Origin: Devosia salina
GTDB taxonomy: Bacteria > Pseudomonadota > Alphaproteobacteria > Rhizobiales > Devosiaceae
NCBI RefSeq assembly: GCF_019504385.1
Contig: NZ_CP080590.1
Coordinates: 786,001-850,000, forward strand
DNA length: 64,000 bases
Reading direction: 5' to 3'
Position 1 is the first letter of the stretch. Each line of letters begins with the position of its first letter. Under the pieces are notes generated by a model. The model was not told the DNA's origin. It made no database searches and was given only the letters and a program-made list of their open reading frames with translations. The position numbers and the translations under genes are program-made. Shown one piece after another: positions 40,584 through 50,172 of the stretch.

Positions 40584-41360
40584 TCAACGTCCCTTTGCCG
40601 CGAGCAACGCATCGGCGATTTCGACGAATCCGAGCCCTGCGGGGCTGCTGGTGATCCAGCGCGGCCGGCTGGGCAGGTCCCCCAATATGGGCACGATATT
40701 GGCAACGCCGAAGGACTTGCCGACATAGCCGAACATGGGCGCGTCATTGCGCGAATCCCCCACGAAGGACACGAAGCGCGCCACCCCGGCATCGTCTATG
40801 CCCAGGCGCTGCAGCACGCGCTCGCTCATCGCCTTCTTGTCGTAATTGCCCAGCCACGTGTTGATATGCACCGAACTGATGGCGACGGTTCCGCCGATGG
40901 CGCGGATGCGTTCGGCCAGCGCGTCGACTTCGGCGCGGGCATGTCCGACGATGTCGATGGCGACGTCGGCCACCCGCAGGCGCTGGTCATGAGCCAGCCG
41001 GAACCGGTCTCCGAGCAGGGGCAGGACCGCCGCCAGGTGCCGTTCCTTGCGCTCCTGCTGCAAGGTCTCGTCTTCCCAGAATTCGAACTCGGCGCGATTG
41101 CCTCGGGCCGTCATGACGAACGCGCCGCTTTCACCGATCGCGGCTTTCACCGGCCAGGCCCGGACGATGTGTTCGCACCAGCCCGCCGAGCCGCCCGTGA
41201 CCGGCACGATGCTGATCCCGGCAACATGCAAATCCCACAGCGCCTGATAGGTCTCAGGCAGCAGCCGGCCTTCGGTGGTCAGCGTGTCGTCGATATCGGT
41301 GAACAGATATTGGACCCCGCTCAGATCTTCCGGCGCGGGAGCCGGCCCCTGGAACATCAT
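40584..41360 (-). CDS. HAD-family phosphatase (Cof/MPGP type)
   Basis: 258 residues from ATG 41360, overlapping the DeoR stop (ATGA). HAD motif I is FTDIDDTLT near 21, motif II is VPVTGGSAG near 51, and motif IV is FVGDSRNDAPMFG near 205. A type II cap lies between. It is the last gene of the ugp operon; a natural substrate in this setting would be glycerol-3-phosphate or a related sugar phosphate, but family members vary widely in substrate. Confidence 0.85.
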   Translation of the reverse strand: MMFQGPAPAPEDLSGVQYLFTDIDDTLTTEGRLLPETYQALWDLHVAGISIVPVTGGSAGWCEHIVRAWPVKAAIGESGAFVMTARGNRAEFEFWEDETLQQERKERHLAAVLPLLGDRFRLAHDQRLRVADVAIDIVGHARAEVDALAERIRAIGGTVAISSVHINTWLGNYDKKAMSERVLQRLGIDDAGVARFVSFVGDSRNDAPMFGYVGKSFGVANIVPILGDLPSRPRWITSSPAGLGFVEIADALLAAKGR

Positions 41361-42142
41361 GCTTGATCCTGGTCGCAAAGCACGACCTCGGTGCCCGCTT
41401 CGGCCAGGGCCGCAGCGGCCAGGCCATCGTCCGGGAGGCGGTCGGTGAAAAGGGTGGTGATGCGATTGAACGGTACCACGCGCACGGAGGCATCGCGCGT
41501 CCACTTGCTGACATCGGCGGCCAGGAACTGCACGCGCGAATTGGCGATCAGCGTGGAGGTGGTCTGGGCTTCCGAATAGCTGAAGTCGAGAATGCCCTTC
41601 TGCGGATCGAGCGCGCCGGCGCCGATGACGGCGTAGGACGCATAGAACTTTTCGAAGAACTGCAGCGAATCCGAGCCCACCACGTCGCGATCATTGTGGC
41701 GCAAGAGGCCCCCGGTCATGTGCACCTCAACCTGCGGCGCTTCGCACAGCATCAGGGCCACGTCGATATTGTTGGTGACGACGCGCAGGCTGTCATGGGC
41801 GCGCAGGGCCTCGGCGACGAACTGCACCGTGCTGCCAATGCCCATGAAGACGGTGGAGCCGGGCTCTATGGCCGCCGCGATCCGTGCCGCGATGCGGCGC
41901 TTGGCGGCGCTGTTGAGGGCGGCGCGGGCATTGATCGAGATATTGCGGCTCTCCACGGGCGCATCGACCCCGCCATGGAAGCGGCGCGCATAGCCCAGGT
42001 CGCACAGCGCGTTGATGTCGCGCCGCACCGTCTGGGTGGTCACCTGATAGCGGCTGGCGAGGTGCTCGATATATTGAGCGCCTTCCGCCTCTATCAGGGC
42101 CAGGATATCGCGTTGCCGGCTCGACAGCATGTCTTGCCCCAT
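41357..42142 (-). CDS. DeoR/GlpR-family transcriptional repressor
   Basis: 261 residues: an N-terminal helix-turn-helix (RQRDILALIEAEGAQYIEHLASRYQVTTQTVRRDINALCD) with the family's TVRRDI motif, then a sugar-phosphate-sensing DeoRC domain (GSTVFMGIGSTVQFVAEAL, HMTGGLLRHNDRDVVG, FLAADVSKW). Location inside the ugp operon points to a GlpR-like regulator sensing glycerol-3-phosphate. Two palindromes of the GlpR type (ATGTTCA-N2-TGAACAT) lie between ugpB and the Na/Pi cotransporter gene and are its likely targets. An internal start at 42130 (MLSSRQRD) is possible. Confidence 0.9.
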   Translation of the reverse strand: MGQDMLSSRQRDILALIEAEGAQYIEHLASRYQVTTQTVRRDINALCDLGYARRFHGGVDAPVESRNISINARAALNSAAKRRIAARIAAAIEPGSTVFMGIGSTVQFVAEALRAHDSLRVVTNNIDVALMLCEAPQVEVHMTGGLLRHNDRDVVGSDSLQFFEKFYASYAVIGAGALDPQKGILDFSYSEAQTTSTLIANSRVQFLAADVSKWTRDASVRVVPFNRITTLFTDRLPDDGLAAAALAEAGTEVVLCDQDQA

Positions 42143-42152
42143 AATGCCCCCA

Positions 42153-42899
42153 CTACCCGAGGAAGACCTTCGGATTGTCGGTGATGACGCCGCTCAGCCC
42201 TGCGCCCCAGAAGGAGACGAGCTGCACCGGATCGTTGCAGGTCCAGGCCCGCACCTTGATGCCGCGCTTGGTGGTTTCTTCCAGAAGGCCAATGCTGAGT
42301 GCCTTGAAATGCATGTGGATGGTGGTCGCGGGAATGGCAGCCAGTTGTTCTGCCCAGTCTTCCGGCGGTCGTCCCCAGAGCATGGCCATTTCCAGCTCCG
42401 GCTCGAGCGCATGCATGGCCTTGAGCGCTTCGGGATCGAAGCTCGAAATCATGATCTGCGTGTTGGCGGCCCGCTTTGAAATATCGGCCTGCACGGCCCG
42501 TACCAGCTGGTCGAGCGACTTGTGGTGCTTGTGCTGCTTGATCTCGACATTGGCGCTGAGCCCCAGTTCGCCAAGAGCCACGATGGTCTCGGCCAGGGTC
42601 GGGATCCGCTCGCCGGCAAACCTGGGATCGAACCAGGTGCCGGCGTCCAGGGCGCCGATCTCTGCACCGGTCAATTCGCCCAGCGAGCCCTTGCCCGAGC
42701 TGGTGCGGTCGACGCTGTCGTCATGGATGACCACCAGCGTGCCGTCGGCGCTGAGCGCCACGTCGAGTTCGACCCATTTGGCACCCGCTTCGGCGGCCGC
42801 GCGAAAGGCGGCAATGGTGTTTTCCGGGGCAATGGCCGAGGCGCCCCGATGGGCCTGAACTTCGTCCCGCTGGGGACCGATGGAGAATTGGGTTGTCAT
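42153..42899 (-). CDS. ugpQ: Glycerophosphodiester phosphodiesterase (UgpQ)
   Basis: 248-residue GDPD-family TIM barrel that cleaves glycerophosphodiesters to glycerol-3-phosphate and an alcohol. Catalytic signature AHRGASAIAPENTIAAF near 17 (His-Arg and Glu-Asn), KWVELDVALSADGTLVVIHDD near 41 (Glu and Asp metal ligands, His), then NVEIKQ and VRAWTCND. No signal peptide, so it is cytoplasmic like UgpQ. It follows ugpC and precedes the DeoR regulator. Confidence 0.94.
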   Translation of the reverse strand: MTTQFSIGPQRDEVQAHRGASAIAPENTIAAFRAAAEAGAKWVELDVALSADGTLVVIHDDSVDRTSSGKGSLGELTGAEIGALDAGTWFDPRFAGERIPTLAETIVALGELGLSANVEIKQHKHHKSLDQLVRAVQADISKRAANTQIMISSFDPEALKAMHALEPELEMAMLWGRPPEDWAEQLAAIPATTIHMHFKALSIGLLEETTKRGIKVRAWTCNDPVQLVSFWGAGLSGVITDNPKVFLG

Positions 42900-42943
42900 G
42901 ACGCGTCTTCGTGATGGAATGGCAGGCCCTTAGGCTGATTTTG

Positions 42944-44002
<1,059 letters not shown>

Positions 44003-44005
44003 GGC

Positions 44006-44854
44006 TTATTTCTCCGTTTCCACGAGGCCCTTGACGAACAGGCGCTGCATGAAGATGACGACAAGGACGGGGGGGAGCATGGCGAGCACGGCGCCGGCCA
44101 TGACCACGTTCCACAAGGGTTCGGTATCGGCGGTCGCGGCCATGCGCTTGATGCCCATCACGACGGTGTAATAGCGCTCCTGCGTGGTCACCAGCAGCGG
44201 CCAGAGATACTGGTTCCAGCCGTAGATGAAGAGGATGACGAACAGGGCGGCGATATTGGTGCGGCTGAGCGGCAGCATGATATCGCGGAAGAATTTCATC
44301 GGGCCGGCACCATCCACGCGCGCCGCTTCCATCAACTCGTCCGGAATGGTCATGAAGAACTGGCGGAAGAGAAAGGTGGCCGTTGCCGAGGCGATCAGCG
44401 GAATGGTCAACCCGGCATAGGAATTGAGCAGCCCCAGATTGGCCACGACCTCGAAGGTGGGCAGGATGCGCACTTCCACCGGCAGCATCAGGGTGATGAA
44501 GATCGTCCAGAAGCAGAGCTGGCGGAACGGAAAGCGGAAATAGACGATCGCGAAGGCCGAGAGCAGCGAGATCGCGATCTTTCCCACGGCGATGACCAGC
44601 GCCATGATCAGCGAGTTGGCCATCATCAGGCCGAACGGCGGTGCGCCGGATGTCGACACGCCCGAGGACAGCATCCGCGTGTAGTTCTCGATCGCATGCG
44701 GCCCTGGCAGCAGAGGGATGAGACCGGACAGGAACTCATTGGATGCGCGGGTGGAGGCGATGATCGCGACATAGACCGGGAAGGCGACGATGACGACGCC
44801 GACGATCAGCACCAGATGCGCCAGGAAGGTCAGGAAGGGACGGTTTTCGACCAT
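44006..44854 (-). CDS. ugpE: UgpE, glycerol-3-phosphate ABC transporter permease
   Basis: 282-residue MalG-type inner-membrane permease with six helices; the EAA loop reads ELMEAARVDGAGPMKFFRDIMLPLS near 195. It lies between ugpA (3-bp gap) and ugpC (3-bp gap) and is part of the ugp importer. Confidence 0.94.
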   Translation of the reverse strand: MVENRPFLTFLAHLVLIVGVVIVAFPVYVAIIASTRASNEFLSGLIPLLPGPHAIENYTRMLSSGVSTSGAPPFGLMMANSLIMALVIAVGKIAISLLSAFAIVYFRFPFRQLCFWTIFITLMLPVEVRILPTFEVVANLGLLNSYAGLTIPLIASATATFLFRQFFMTIPDELMEAARVDGAGPMKFFRDIMLPLSRTNIAALFVILFIYGWNQYLWPLLVTTQERYYTVVMGIKRMAATADTEPLWNVVMAGAVLAMLPPVLVVIFMQRLFVKGLVETEK

Positions 44855-44857
44855 GTC

Positions 44858-45742
44858 CTAGTACTCCACGCGCCGCTCGATATAGCGGAACTGAATGACG
44901 GTGAGGGTGAGCACGACCGCCATGAGCATGACGGACTGGGCGGCGGAGGACCCCAGATTGAGGCCGATGAAGCCATCCTCATAGACCTTGTAGACCAGCA
45001 CATTGGTGGCCTGGGCCGGTCCACCCGAGGTGGTGGCGTGGATGATGCCGAAGGTGTCGAACATGGCGTAGGTGATGTTCACGACCAACAGGAAGAAGGT
45101 CGTTGGCGACAGCAGGGGCAGCAGGATGGTGAAGAACCGCTTCACCGGTCCGGCGCCGTCGATCGCGGCCGCTTCGGAAAGGGATGCCGGGATGGACTGA
45201 AGGCCTGCGAGGAAGAACAGGAAATTGTAGGAAATCTGCTTCCAGCTGGACGCGAAGATGACCAGCAGCATCGCATCGGTCTTCGAGAGCGAGTGGTTCC
45301 AGTTGTAGTTCAGGTGATCCAGAAGATAGGTCAGCACGCCGATGGACGGGTTGAACATGAACCACCAGAGCACGCCAGCGACCACGGGAGCCACCGCATA
45401 GGGCCAGACGAGGAAGGTGGTATAGGCATTGCGGGAACGGATCATGCGGTCTGCCGCAACCGCCAGCGCAAGCGACAGCCCCATCGATAGCAGCGTCACG
45501 CTGGTGGCAAAGACCACCGTTACCCAGATCGAGTTCAGGTATTCGGAATTGTGGAACAGGTCCTGGAAGTTGGCCAGGCCGACGAAACTGGTTCGCAAGC
45601 CAAAGGCGTCCTGCCGCAGGAACGATTGCCAGATGGCCTGCCCGGCGGGCCAGATAAAGAAGATCCCGGTGATCGCCAGCTGCGGAAACAGCAGGGCATA
45701 GGGAAGTCCCTTGTTCGTAAAGACGGTTCTTTTGGTTTGCAT
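44858..45742 (-). CDS. ugpA: UgpA, glycerol-3-phosphate ABC transporter permease
   Basis: 294-residue MalF-type inner-membrane permease: N-terminal KGLPYALLFPQLAITGIFFIWPA, six helices, EAA loop SLSEAAAIDGAGPVKRFFTILLPLL near 190. A strong hairpin (45758-45781) separates it from ugpB. Confidence 0.94.
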   Translation of the reverse strand: MQTKRTVFTNKGLPYALLFPQLAITGIFFIWPAGQAIWQSFLRQDAFGLRTSFVGLANFQDLFHNSEYLNSIWVTVVFATSVTLLSMGLSLALAVAADRMIRSRNAYTTFLVWPYAVAPVVAGVLWWFMFNPSIGVLTYLLDHLNYNWNHSLSKTDAMLLVIFASSWKQISYNFLFFLAGLQSIPASLSEAAAIDGAGPVKRFFTILLPLLSPTTFFLLVVNITYAMFDTFGIIHATTSGGPAQATNVLVYKVYEDGFIGLNLGSSAAQSVMLMAVVLTLTVIQFRYIERRVEY

Positions 45743-45757
45743 TTTGGCCCCCTGGCA

Positions 45758-45781
45758 GGCCCGCGCCCTGAGGCGCGGGCC
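45758..45781 (-). other. Hairpin between ugpB and ugpA
   Basis: GGCCCGCGCC-CTGA-GGCGCGGGCC: a 10-bp perfect stem with a tetraloop, 15 nt after the ugpB stop on the transcript and without a following T run. It is expected to protect the ugpB mRNA or attenuate transcription, raising binding-protein level over permease level. Confidence 0.75.
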
Positions 45782-45795
45782 AAAAGCTGCTGCAA

Positions 45796-47121
45796 TTAGC
45801 TGTTGGCGGATTCGAAGTCGCGGATCAGCTCATTGCCGCGCGAGACCACGGCATCCAGGGCTTCCTGGGCGGTCTTGTCGCCCGACAGGAGCTGCTGGAA
45901 CTCTTCGTCGATGATGGTGCGGATCTGCACGTAGTTGCCGAAGCGCAGGCCCTTGGAGTTCTCGGTCGGCTCATTGAGCGTGATCTGCTTGATGGCGACG
46001 TCCGATCCGGGGGTGGATTCGTAGTAGCCCTGCTCCTGGCCCAGTTCGTAAGCGGCCTGGGTGATCGGCAGATAGCCGGAGAACTGGTGCCAGTCCGCCT
46101 GGACCTCTGGCGAGGAGAGATAGGTGAAGAAGTCCGCCACGGCCTTGTATTCGGCTTCATCGCGGCCCTGCAGCACCCAGAGCGTGGCGCCACCGATGAT
46201 CGAGTTCTGCGGTGCCCCTTCGACATCGTCGTAATAGGGCAGCATGCCGAAGCCGACCTCGAAATCCTTGGCATTGGCCAGGACGCCGGCGCGGGAGGCC
46301 GACGAGTTCATATACATGGCGCATTCGCCCGAATAGAACTTCGGCGGAGCGTCACCGCCACCACCCGGGCCACCATACTGGAACAGGCCCTCGTCCTGCC
46401 ATTTCTTCAGGTTTTCCCAGTGCTTGGTCTGCACCGGACCATTGACGGTCAGCTCGGAACCCAGGCCCCCAAAGCCGTTCTCCAGCGTACCGATGGGCTG
46501 GTTGTGCCAGGCCGAGAGATTTTCGAGCTGAACCCAGGAAATCCACCCGGAGGTGAAGCCGCATTTCGCGGCGCCCGAATCCATGATCTTGCGGGAGAAC
46601 TCTTCGAGCTCACCCCAGGTCTTGGGCGGGGTATTCGGGTCGAGGCCCGCAGCCTCGAACGCGTCCTTGTTGTAATAAAGGATCGGCGTCGAGGAGTTGA
46701 ACGGCATCGAGAGCATGTTGCCCTCGGTGTCGGTGTAATAGCCAACGACGGCCGGCAGATAGGTGTCCTGATTGAAGTCCTCGCCCATGTCGGCCATCAG
46801 CTGATAGACCGGGTAGGTCGCGCCCTTGGCGGCCATCATGGTGCCGGTGCCCACTTCATAGACCTGCACGATTGCGGGCTGCTCGCCGGCGCGGAAAGCC
46901 GCGATGGCGGCGGTCATGGTTTCGTCGTAGCTACCCTTGTAGACGGGGGTGACGACATAGTCGGACTGGCTGGCATTGTAGCCGGCGACGATTTCCTCGA
47001 GCTTGGCACCCAGCTCGCCACCCATGGCGTGCCACCAGGCAATTTCGGTCTGGGCCATGGCCGGACTTGCCGACAGCAGGGTGGCCAGCGCAACGGACAG
47101 ACACAAAGTGTTCTTGGACAT
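45796..47121 (-). CDS. ugpB: UgpB, glycerol-3-phosphate-binding protein
   Basis: 441-residue periplasmic binding protein with a Sec signal (CLSVALATLLSASPAMA). Family features of UgpB are clear: EIAWWHAMGGELGAKLEEIVAGYN, YKGSYDETMTAAIAAFRAG, VQVYEVGTGTMMAAKGA, MPFNSSTPILYYNKDAFEAAG and CGFTSGWISWVQLEN. ATG 47121 with AGGGAG upstream is preferred over GTG 47127. It is the first gene of the operon ugpB-A-E-C-Q-deoR-HAD, with a DeoR/GlpR-type palindrome 87-102 nt upstream. Confidence 0.95.
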   Translation of the reverse strand: MSKNTLCLSVALATLLSASPAMAQTEIAWWHAMGGELGAKLEEIVAGYNASQSDYVVTPVYKGSYDETMTAAIAAFRAGEQPAIVQVYEVGTGTMMAAKGATYPVYQLMADMGEDFNQDTYLPAVVGYYTDTEGNMLSMPFNSSTPILYYNKDAFEAAGLDPNTPPKTWGELEEFSRKIMDSGAAKCGFTSGWISWVQLENLSAWHNQPIGTLENGFGGLGSELTVNGPVQTKHWENLKKWQDEGLFQYGGPGGGGDAPPKFYSGECAMYMNSSASRAGVLANAKDFEVGFGMLPYYDDVEGAPQNSIIGGATLWVLQGRDEAEYKAVADFFTYLSSPEVQADWHQFSGYLPITQAAYELGQEQGYYESTPGSDVAIKQITLNEPTENSKGLRFGNYVQIRTIIDEEFQQLLSGDKTAQEALDAVVSRGNELIRDFESANS

Positions 47122-47207
47122 GCTCACTCCCTTGTTTTCGATGCCGGAGCCTCCCGCTCCGTGCTGGCGCAGACGGTAGCACCGGACCGTGCCATTGCAA
47201 CCAAAAA

Positions 47208-47223
47208 ATGTTCATTTGAACAT
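47208..47223. promoter_or_regulatory. DeoR/GlpR-type operator, ugpB side
   Basis: ATGTTCA-TT-TGAACAT is a perfect 16-bp palindrome whose half-sites match the GlpR-type ATGTTC/GAACAT. It lies 87-102 nt upstream of ugpB. Confidence 0.75.
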
Positions 47224-47333
47224 TCCGGCTGTACGGTGGGTCAGGGCATCTGTTATCAATTATCTGAAAAATCAGCATTTTTGAGCGAATGGCGCTGGGT
47301 TTTCAACATTCACTTGAGCGGATTGCGCTGATT

Positions 47334-47349
47334 ATGCTCATGTGAACAT
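47334..47349. promoter_or_regulatory. DeoR/GlpR-type operator, Na/Pi cotransporter side
   Basis: ATGCTCA-TG-TGAACAT has the same half-sites and spacing as the site at 47208-47223, with one mismatch in the left arm. It lies 45-60 nt upstream of the cotransporter start. Confidence 0.68.
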
Positions 47350-47393
47350 TATGGTTGACCGCATTCTGCACACGAGTGCAATCGGGGAGGTCC

Positions 47394-49055
47394 ATGTATT
47401 TCATCATCGTCCAGCTGATCGCCGCCATTGTCCTGTTGCTCTGGGCGGTGCGCATGGTGCGAACCGCAGTCGAGCGCGCCTATGCTGCCGAGCTCAAGCG
47501 GACGCTTGGACGCGCCGAGCGCAGCCGCATCGGCGCCTCGGTCATCGGCATGGTGCTGGCGATCGCGCTGCAGAGTTCCACCGCCGTTGCCGCCCTTGCG
47601 GCAAGCTTTGCCAGCGGTGGCCTGATGTCCGTGGCCACGGGCCTGGCGCTCATGCTGGGCGCCTATCTCGGCTCGGCCTTCGTCGCCAGCATCCTCTCCT
47701 TCGATCTATCCCTGCTGACGGCGCCATTGATCATCATCGGGGGCCTGCTCTTCCTGCGCGGCAATGCCCGGCGCACCAAGCAGGTGGGGCGGTTGGTGCT
47801 GGGCATCGCCTTCGTGCTGCTGTCGCTTGAAATGGTCTCCGAGGCCACCGCGCCCTGGCGCGACAGTGACATGCTGGCAGTCGTCATCACCTATCTGCGG
47901 GGTGATCTCTGGACCAGTTTCGCCGTGGCGGCGCTCATCACCTGGGCGTCCTATTCCTCGGTCGCCAGCGTGCTGGTCATCATCACCTTCGGCACCACGG
48001 GCGTGATCCCCATCGAGATCGCGGCCGCCTTCCTGCTCGGTGCCAATCTGGGTGGTACGCTGATCGCCTTCGGCATGACGCGCGGCGCCGATATCAGGGC
48101 GCGTCGCATCGCGGCAGGTGCCCTGGCCCTGAGGGGCGGGGCGGCGCTGGTCTGTCTGGTGCTGTTCCAGTTGTTCCAGCTTCACCAGTCCGGCCTCCCC
48201 GGCACGGTGGGCCAGCAGGCCAGCCTGCTGCACATCCTGTTCAACCTGGGTGTCCTGATCATCGGCCTGCCGCTGGTGCGGCCGGTAGAAGCGCTGATGA
48301 CCCTGATCATCCGTGAGGCACCCATTGCCGGACAGTCCGACATCGCCCGTCTGCGCCAAACGGCGCTGGCGATCGACCCCAACGGCAATATCGACGCGTC
48401 CCTGGCCAGCGCCACGCGCGAATTGCTGCGCATGAGCGAAATGGTCGAGGTGATGCTGCAGCCGGTCATGGAGATCGTGCGCAGCGGAGACAAGGCGGCG
48501 ATCCGCCGGGTGAAGGATCTGGAGCCCGAAGTGGATGGCGCCAACCGCGCCATCAAGCTCTTCCTGACGCGCCTTGACTGGGATCGCATGGATCCCGATC
48601 AGGCGCGCCGCGCCTCCGATCTCAGCACCTTTGCCATCGGTCTCGAACAGGCCGGCGACATCGTGGCGCGCCAGCTCCTGCGCGTTGCCGACCAGAAGTC
48701 GGAGCGGCGTATCGCCTTCTCCCAGCAGGGCTGGCAGGAACTGACCGATTTGCACGCAAGGGTGCTCGCCAACATGCAGCTCGCGCTCAACGTGCTGGTC
48801 TCAGAGGATGCCGAATCGGCCCGCCAGCTCGTCGCCGAAAAGGACGAAGTGGGCCTGATGGAGCGGCGCAGCATGGAACGGCACTTCGCCCGACTGCGCG
48901 CCGGCGATCCCAACAGCTTCGAAACTAGCGAACTGCACCTCGAAACCATGCACGCCCTGCGTCGCATCAACTCGCTGCTGACCGGAATTGCCTATTCCAT
49001 CCTGAGCGAGCAGGGCGAACTGCTGCCAAGCAAGCTGGTGGCCGACAAGGCTTGA
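47394..49055 (+). CDS. Na/Pi cotransporter family protein with PhoU domain
   Basis: 553 residues from ATG 47394 (GGGGAGG upstream). The N-terminal half (about 1-300) is a NptA-type Na/Pi cotransporter with the duplicated QSSTA motif: IALQSSTAVAALAASF near 58 and a diverged ITWASYSSVASVLVIITFGTTG near 185. The C-terminal part (about 360-540) is helical and PhoU-like. It diverges from the glycerol-3-phosphate importer operon and carries a matching DeoR-type operator, so phosphate movement seems to be co-regulated with phosphodiester use. Direction of Pi transport is not evident from sequence; the second QSS motif is degenerate. Confidence 0.88.
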   Translation: MYFIIVQLIAAIVLLLWAVRMVRTAVERAYAAELKRTLGRAERSRIGASVIGMVLAIALQSSTAVAALAASFASGGLMSVATGLALMLGAYLGSAFVASILSFDLSLLTAPLIIIGGLLFLRGNARRTKQVGRLVLGIAFVLLSLEMVSEATAPWRDSDMLAVVITYLRGDLWTSFAVAALITWASYSSVASVLVIITFGTTGVIPIEIAAAFLLGANLGGTLIAFGMTRGADIRARRIAAGALALRGGAALVCLVLFQLFQLHQSGLPGTVGQQASLLHILFNLGVLIIGLPLVRPVEALMTLIIREAPIAGQSDIARLRQTALAIDPNGNIDASLASATRELLRMSEMVEVMLQPVMEIVRSGDKAAIRRVKDLEPEVDGANRAIKLFLTRLDWDRMDPDQARRASDLSTFAIGLEQAGDIVARQLLRVADQKSERRIAFSQQGWQELTDLHARVLANMQLALNVLVSEDAESARQLVAEKDEVGLMERRSMERHFARLRAGDPNSFETSELHLETMHALRRINSLLTGIAYSILSEQGELLPSKLVADKA

Positions 49056-49065
49056 TGGCGGCCAG

Positions 49066-50145
49066 TCAGCCCGTGATGCGTTCGCCGGCCTGATCGAAGA
49101 GCGCCGCCTTTTCCGCCGTGAAGCCGACCGAAAGCGTCTGACCGAGGCTGCAGTCCGTATCGCCATCCAGCGCCACGATCAGATGCTGCCCATTGGCCAG
49201 TTCCATGTTGACGATGGTCTCGTTACCGAGATGCTCGACCAGCGTCACCCTGCCGGAGAAGGGGCCGTCGTCCATTGGCTTGAAGTCATGGGGACGCACG
49301 CCCAGGGTGAGCGTGTCGCCGGCCTTCTGCCCCGAGCCGGAGAGGGGAAGCACCTGCGTCCGCATCACCGGGCTGGAAATCCGCATGGCACCGGCATCGA
49401 GGGCATCGACCGTCACCTCGACAAAATTCATCTTGGGCGAACCGATGAAGCCGGCGACGAAGATATTGGCCGGGCGGTGATAGAGCTCGAGCGGGGTGCC
49501 CACCTGTTGCACGGTGCCGGCACTCAGCACCACGATCTTGTCGGCCAGCGTCATCGCCTCGACCTGGTCATGCGTCACATAGACCATGGTTGCCCCGAGG
49601 TCGTTGTGCAGCTTGGCCAGTTCCATCCGCATGTCGACACGCAGCGCCGCATCGAGATTGGAAAGGGGTTCGTCGAACAGGAAGACCCCGGGTTTGCGGA
49701 CAATGGCGCGGCCGATCGCCACGCGCTGGCGCTGTCCGCCCGAAAGCTGGCTCGGGCGGCGTTCCAGCAGGTGCTCCATCTGCAGGATGCGGGCGGCCTC
49801 GGCGACCTTGGCGTCCTTCTCGGCCTTGGGCGCATTGGCGATGGTCAATCCGAAGGCCAGGTTCTCGCGCACGGTCATGTGCGGGAAAATGGCGTAGGAC
49901 TGGAACACCATGGCAATGCTGCGGTCCTTGGGTGGCAGGTCGTTGACCACGCGGTCGCCAATGCTCAGCGTACCCCCGCTGATGTCTTCCAGCCCCGCGA
50001 TCATGCGCAGGAGCGTTGACTTGCCGCAGCCCGAGGGCCCGACAAAGACGCAGAACTCGCCGTCGGCGATCTCGATGTCGACACCCTTGATGATATCGGC
50101 GGCGCCATAATTCTTGCGGACATTTTTGAGGGATACGCTGGCCAT
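49066..50145 (-). CDS. Carbohydrate ABC transporter ATP-binding protein (MalK/UgpC type)
   Basis: 359 residues: Walker A GPSGCGKST near 37, Q-loop FQSYAIFPHM, signature LSGGQRQR near 135, Walker B FLFDEPLSNLDAALR and a TOBE-type C-terminal region (LGVRPHDFKPMDDG). It is the last gene of the LacI-controlled operon that ends here, 27 bp after the glycosidase, and converges on the Na/Pi cotransporter gene. Confidence 0.95.
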   Translation of the reverse strand: MASVSLKNVRKNYGAADIIKGVDIEIADGEFCVFVGPSGCGKSTLLRMIAGLEDISGGTLSIGDRVVNDLPPKDRSIAMVFQSYAIFPHMTVRENLAFGLTIANAPKAEKDAKVAEAARILQMEHLLERRPSQLSGGQRQRVAIGRAIVRKPGVFLFDEPLSNLDAALRVDMRMELAKLHNDLGATMVYVTHDQVEAMTLADKIVVLSAGTVQQVGTPLELYHRPANIFVAGFIGSPKMNFVEVTVDALDAGAMRISSPVMRTQVLPLSGSGQKAGDTLTLGVRPHDFKPMDDGPFSGRVTLVEHLGNETIVNMELANGQHLIVALDGDTDCSLGQTLSVGFTAEKAALFDQAGERITG

Positions 50146-50172
50146 AATGAGTGTCCTTGCGGGGGTTCGGGG

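Noticed and set aside
47250..47275. Pho-box-like CTGTTAT sequence before the Na/Pi cotransporter
   Set aside because: The second repeat at 11-bp spacing does not match; the DeoR-type palindromes explain the region better.
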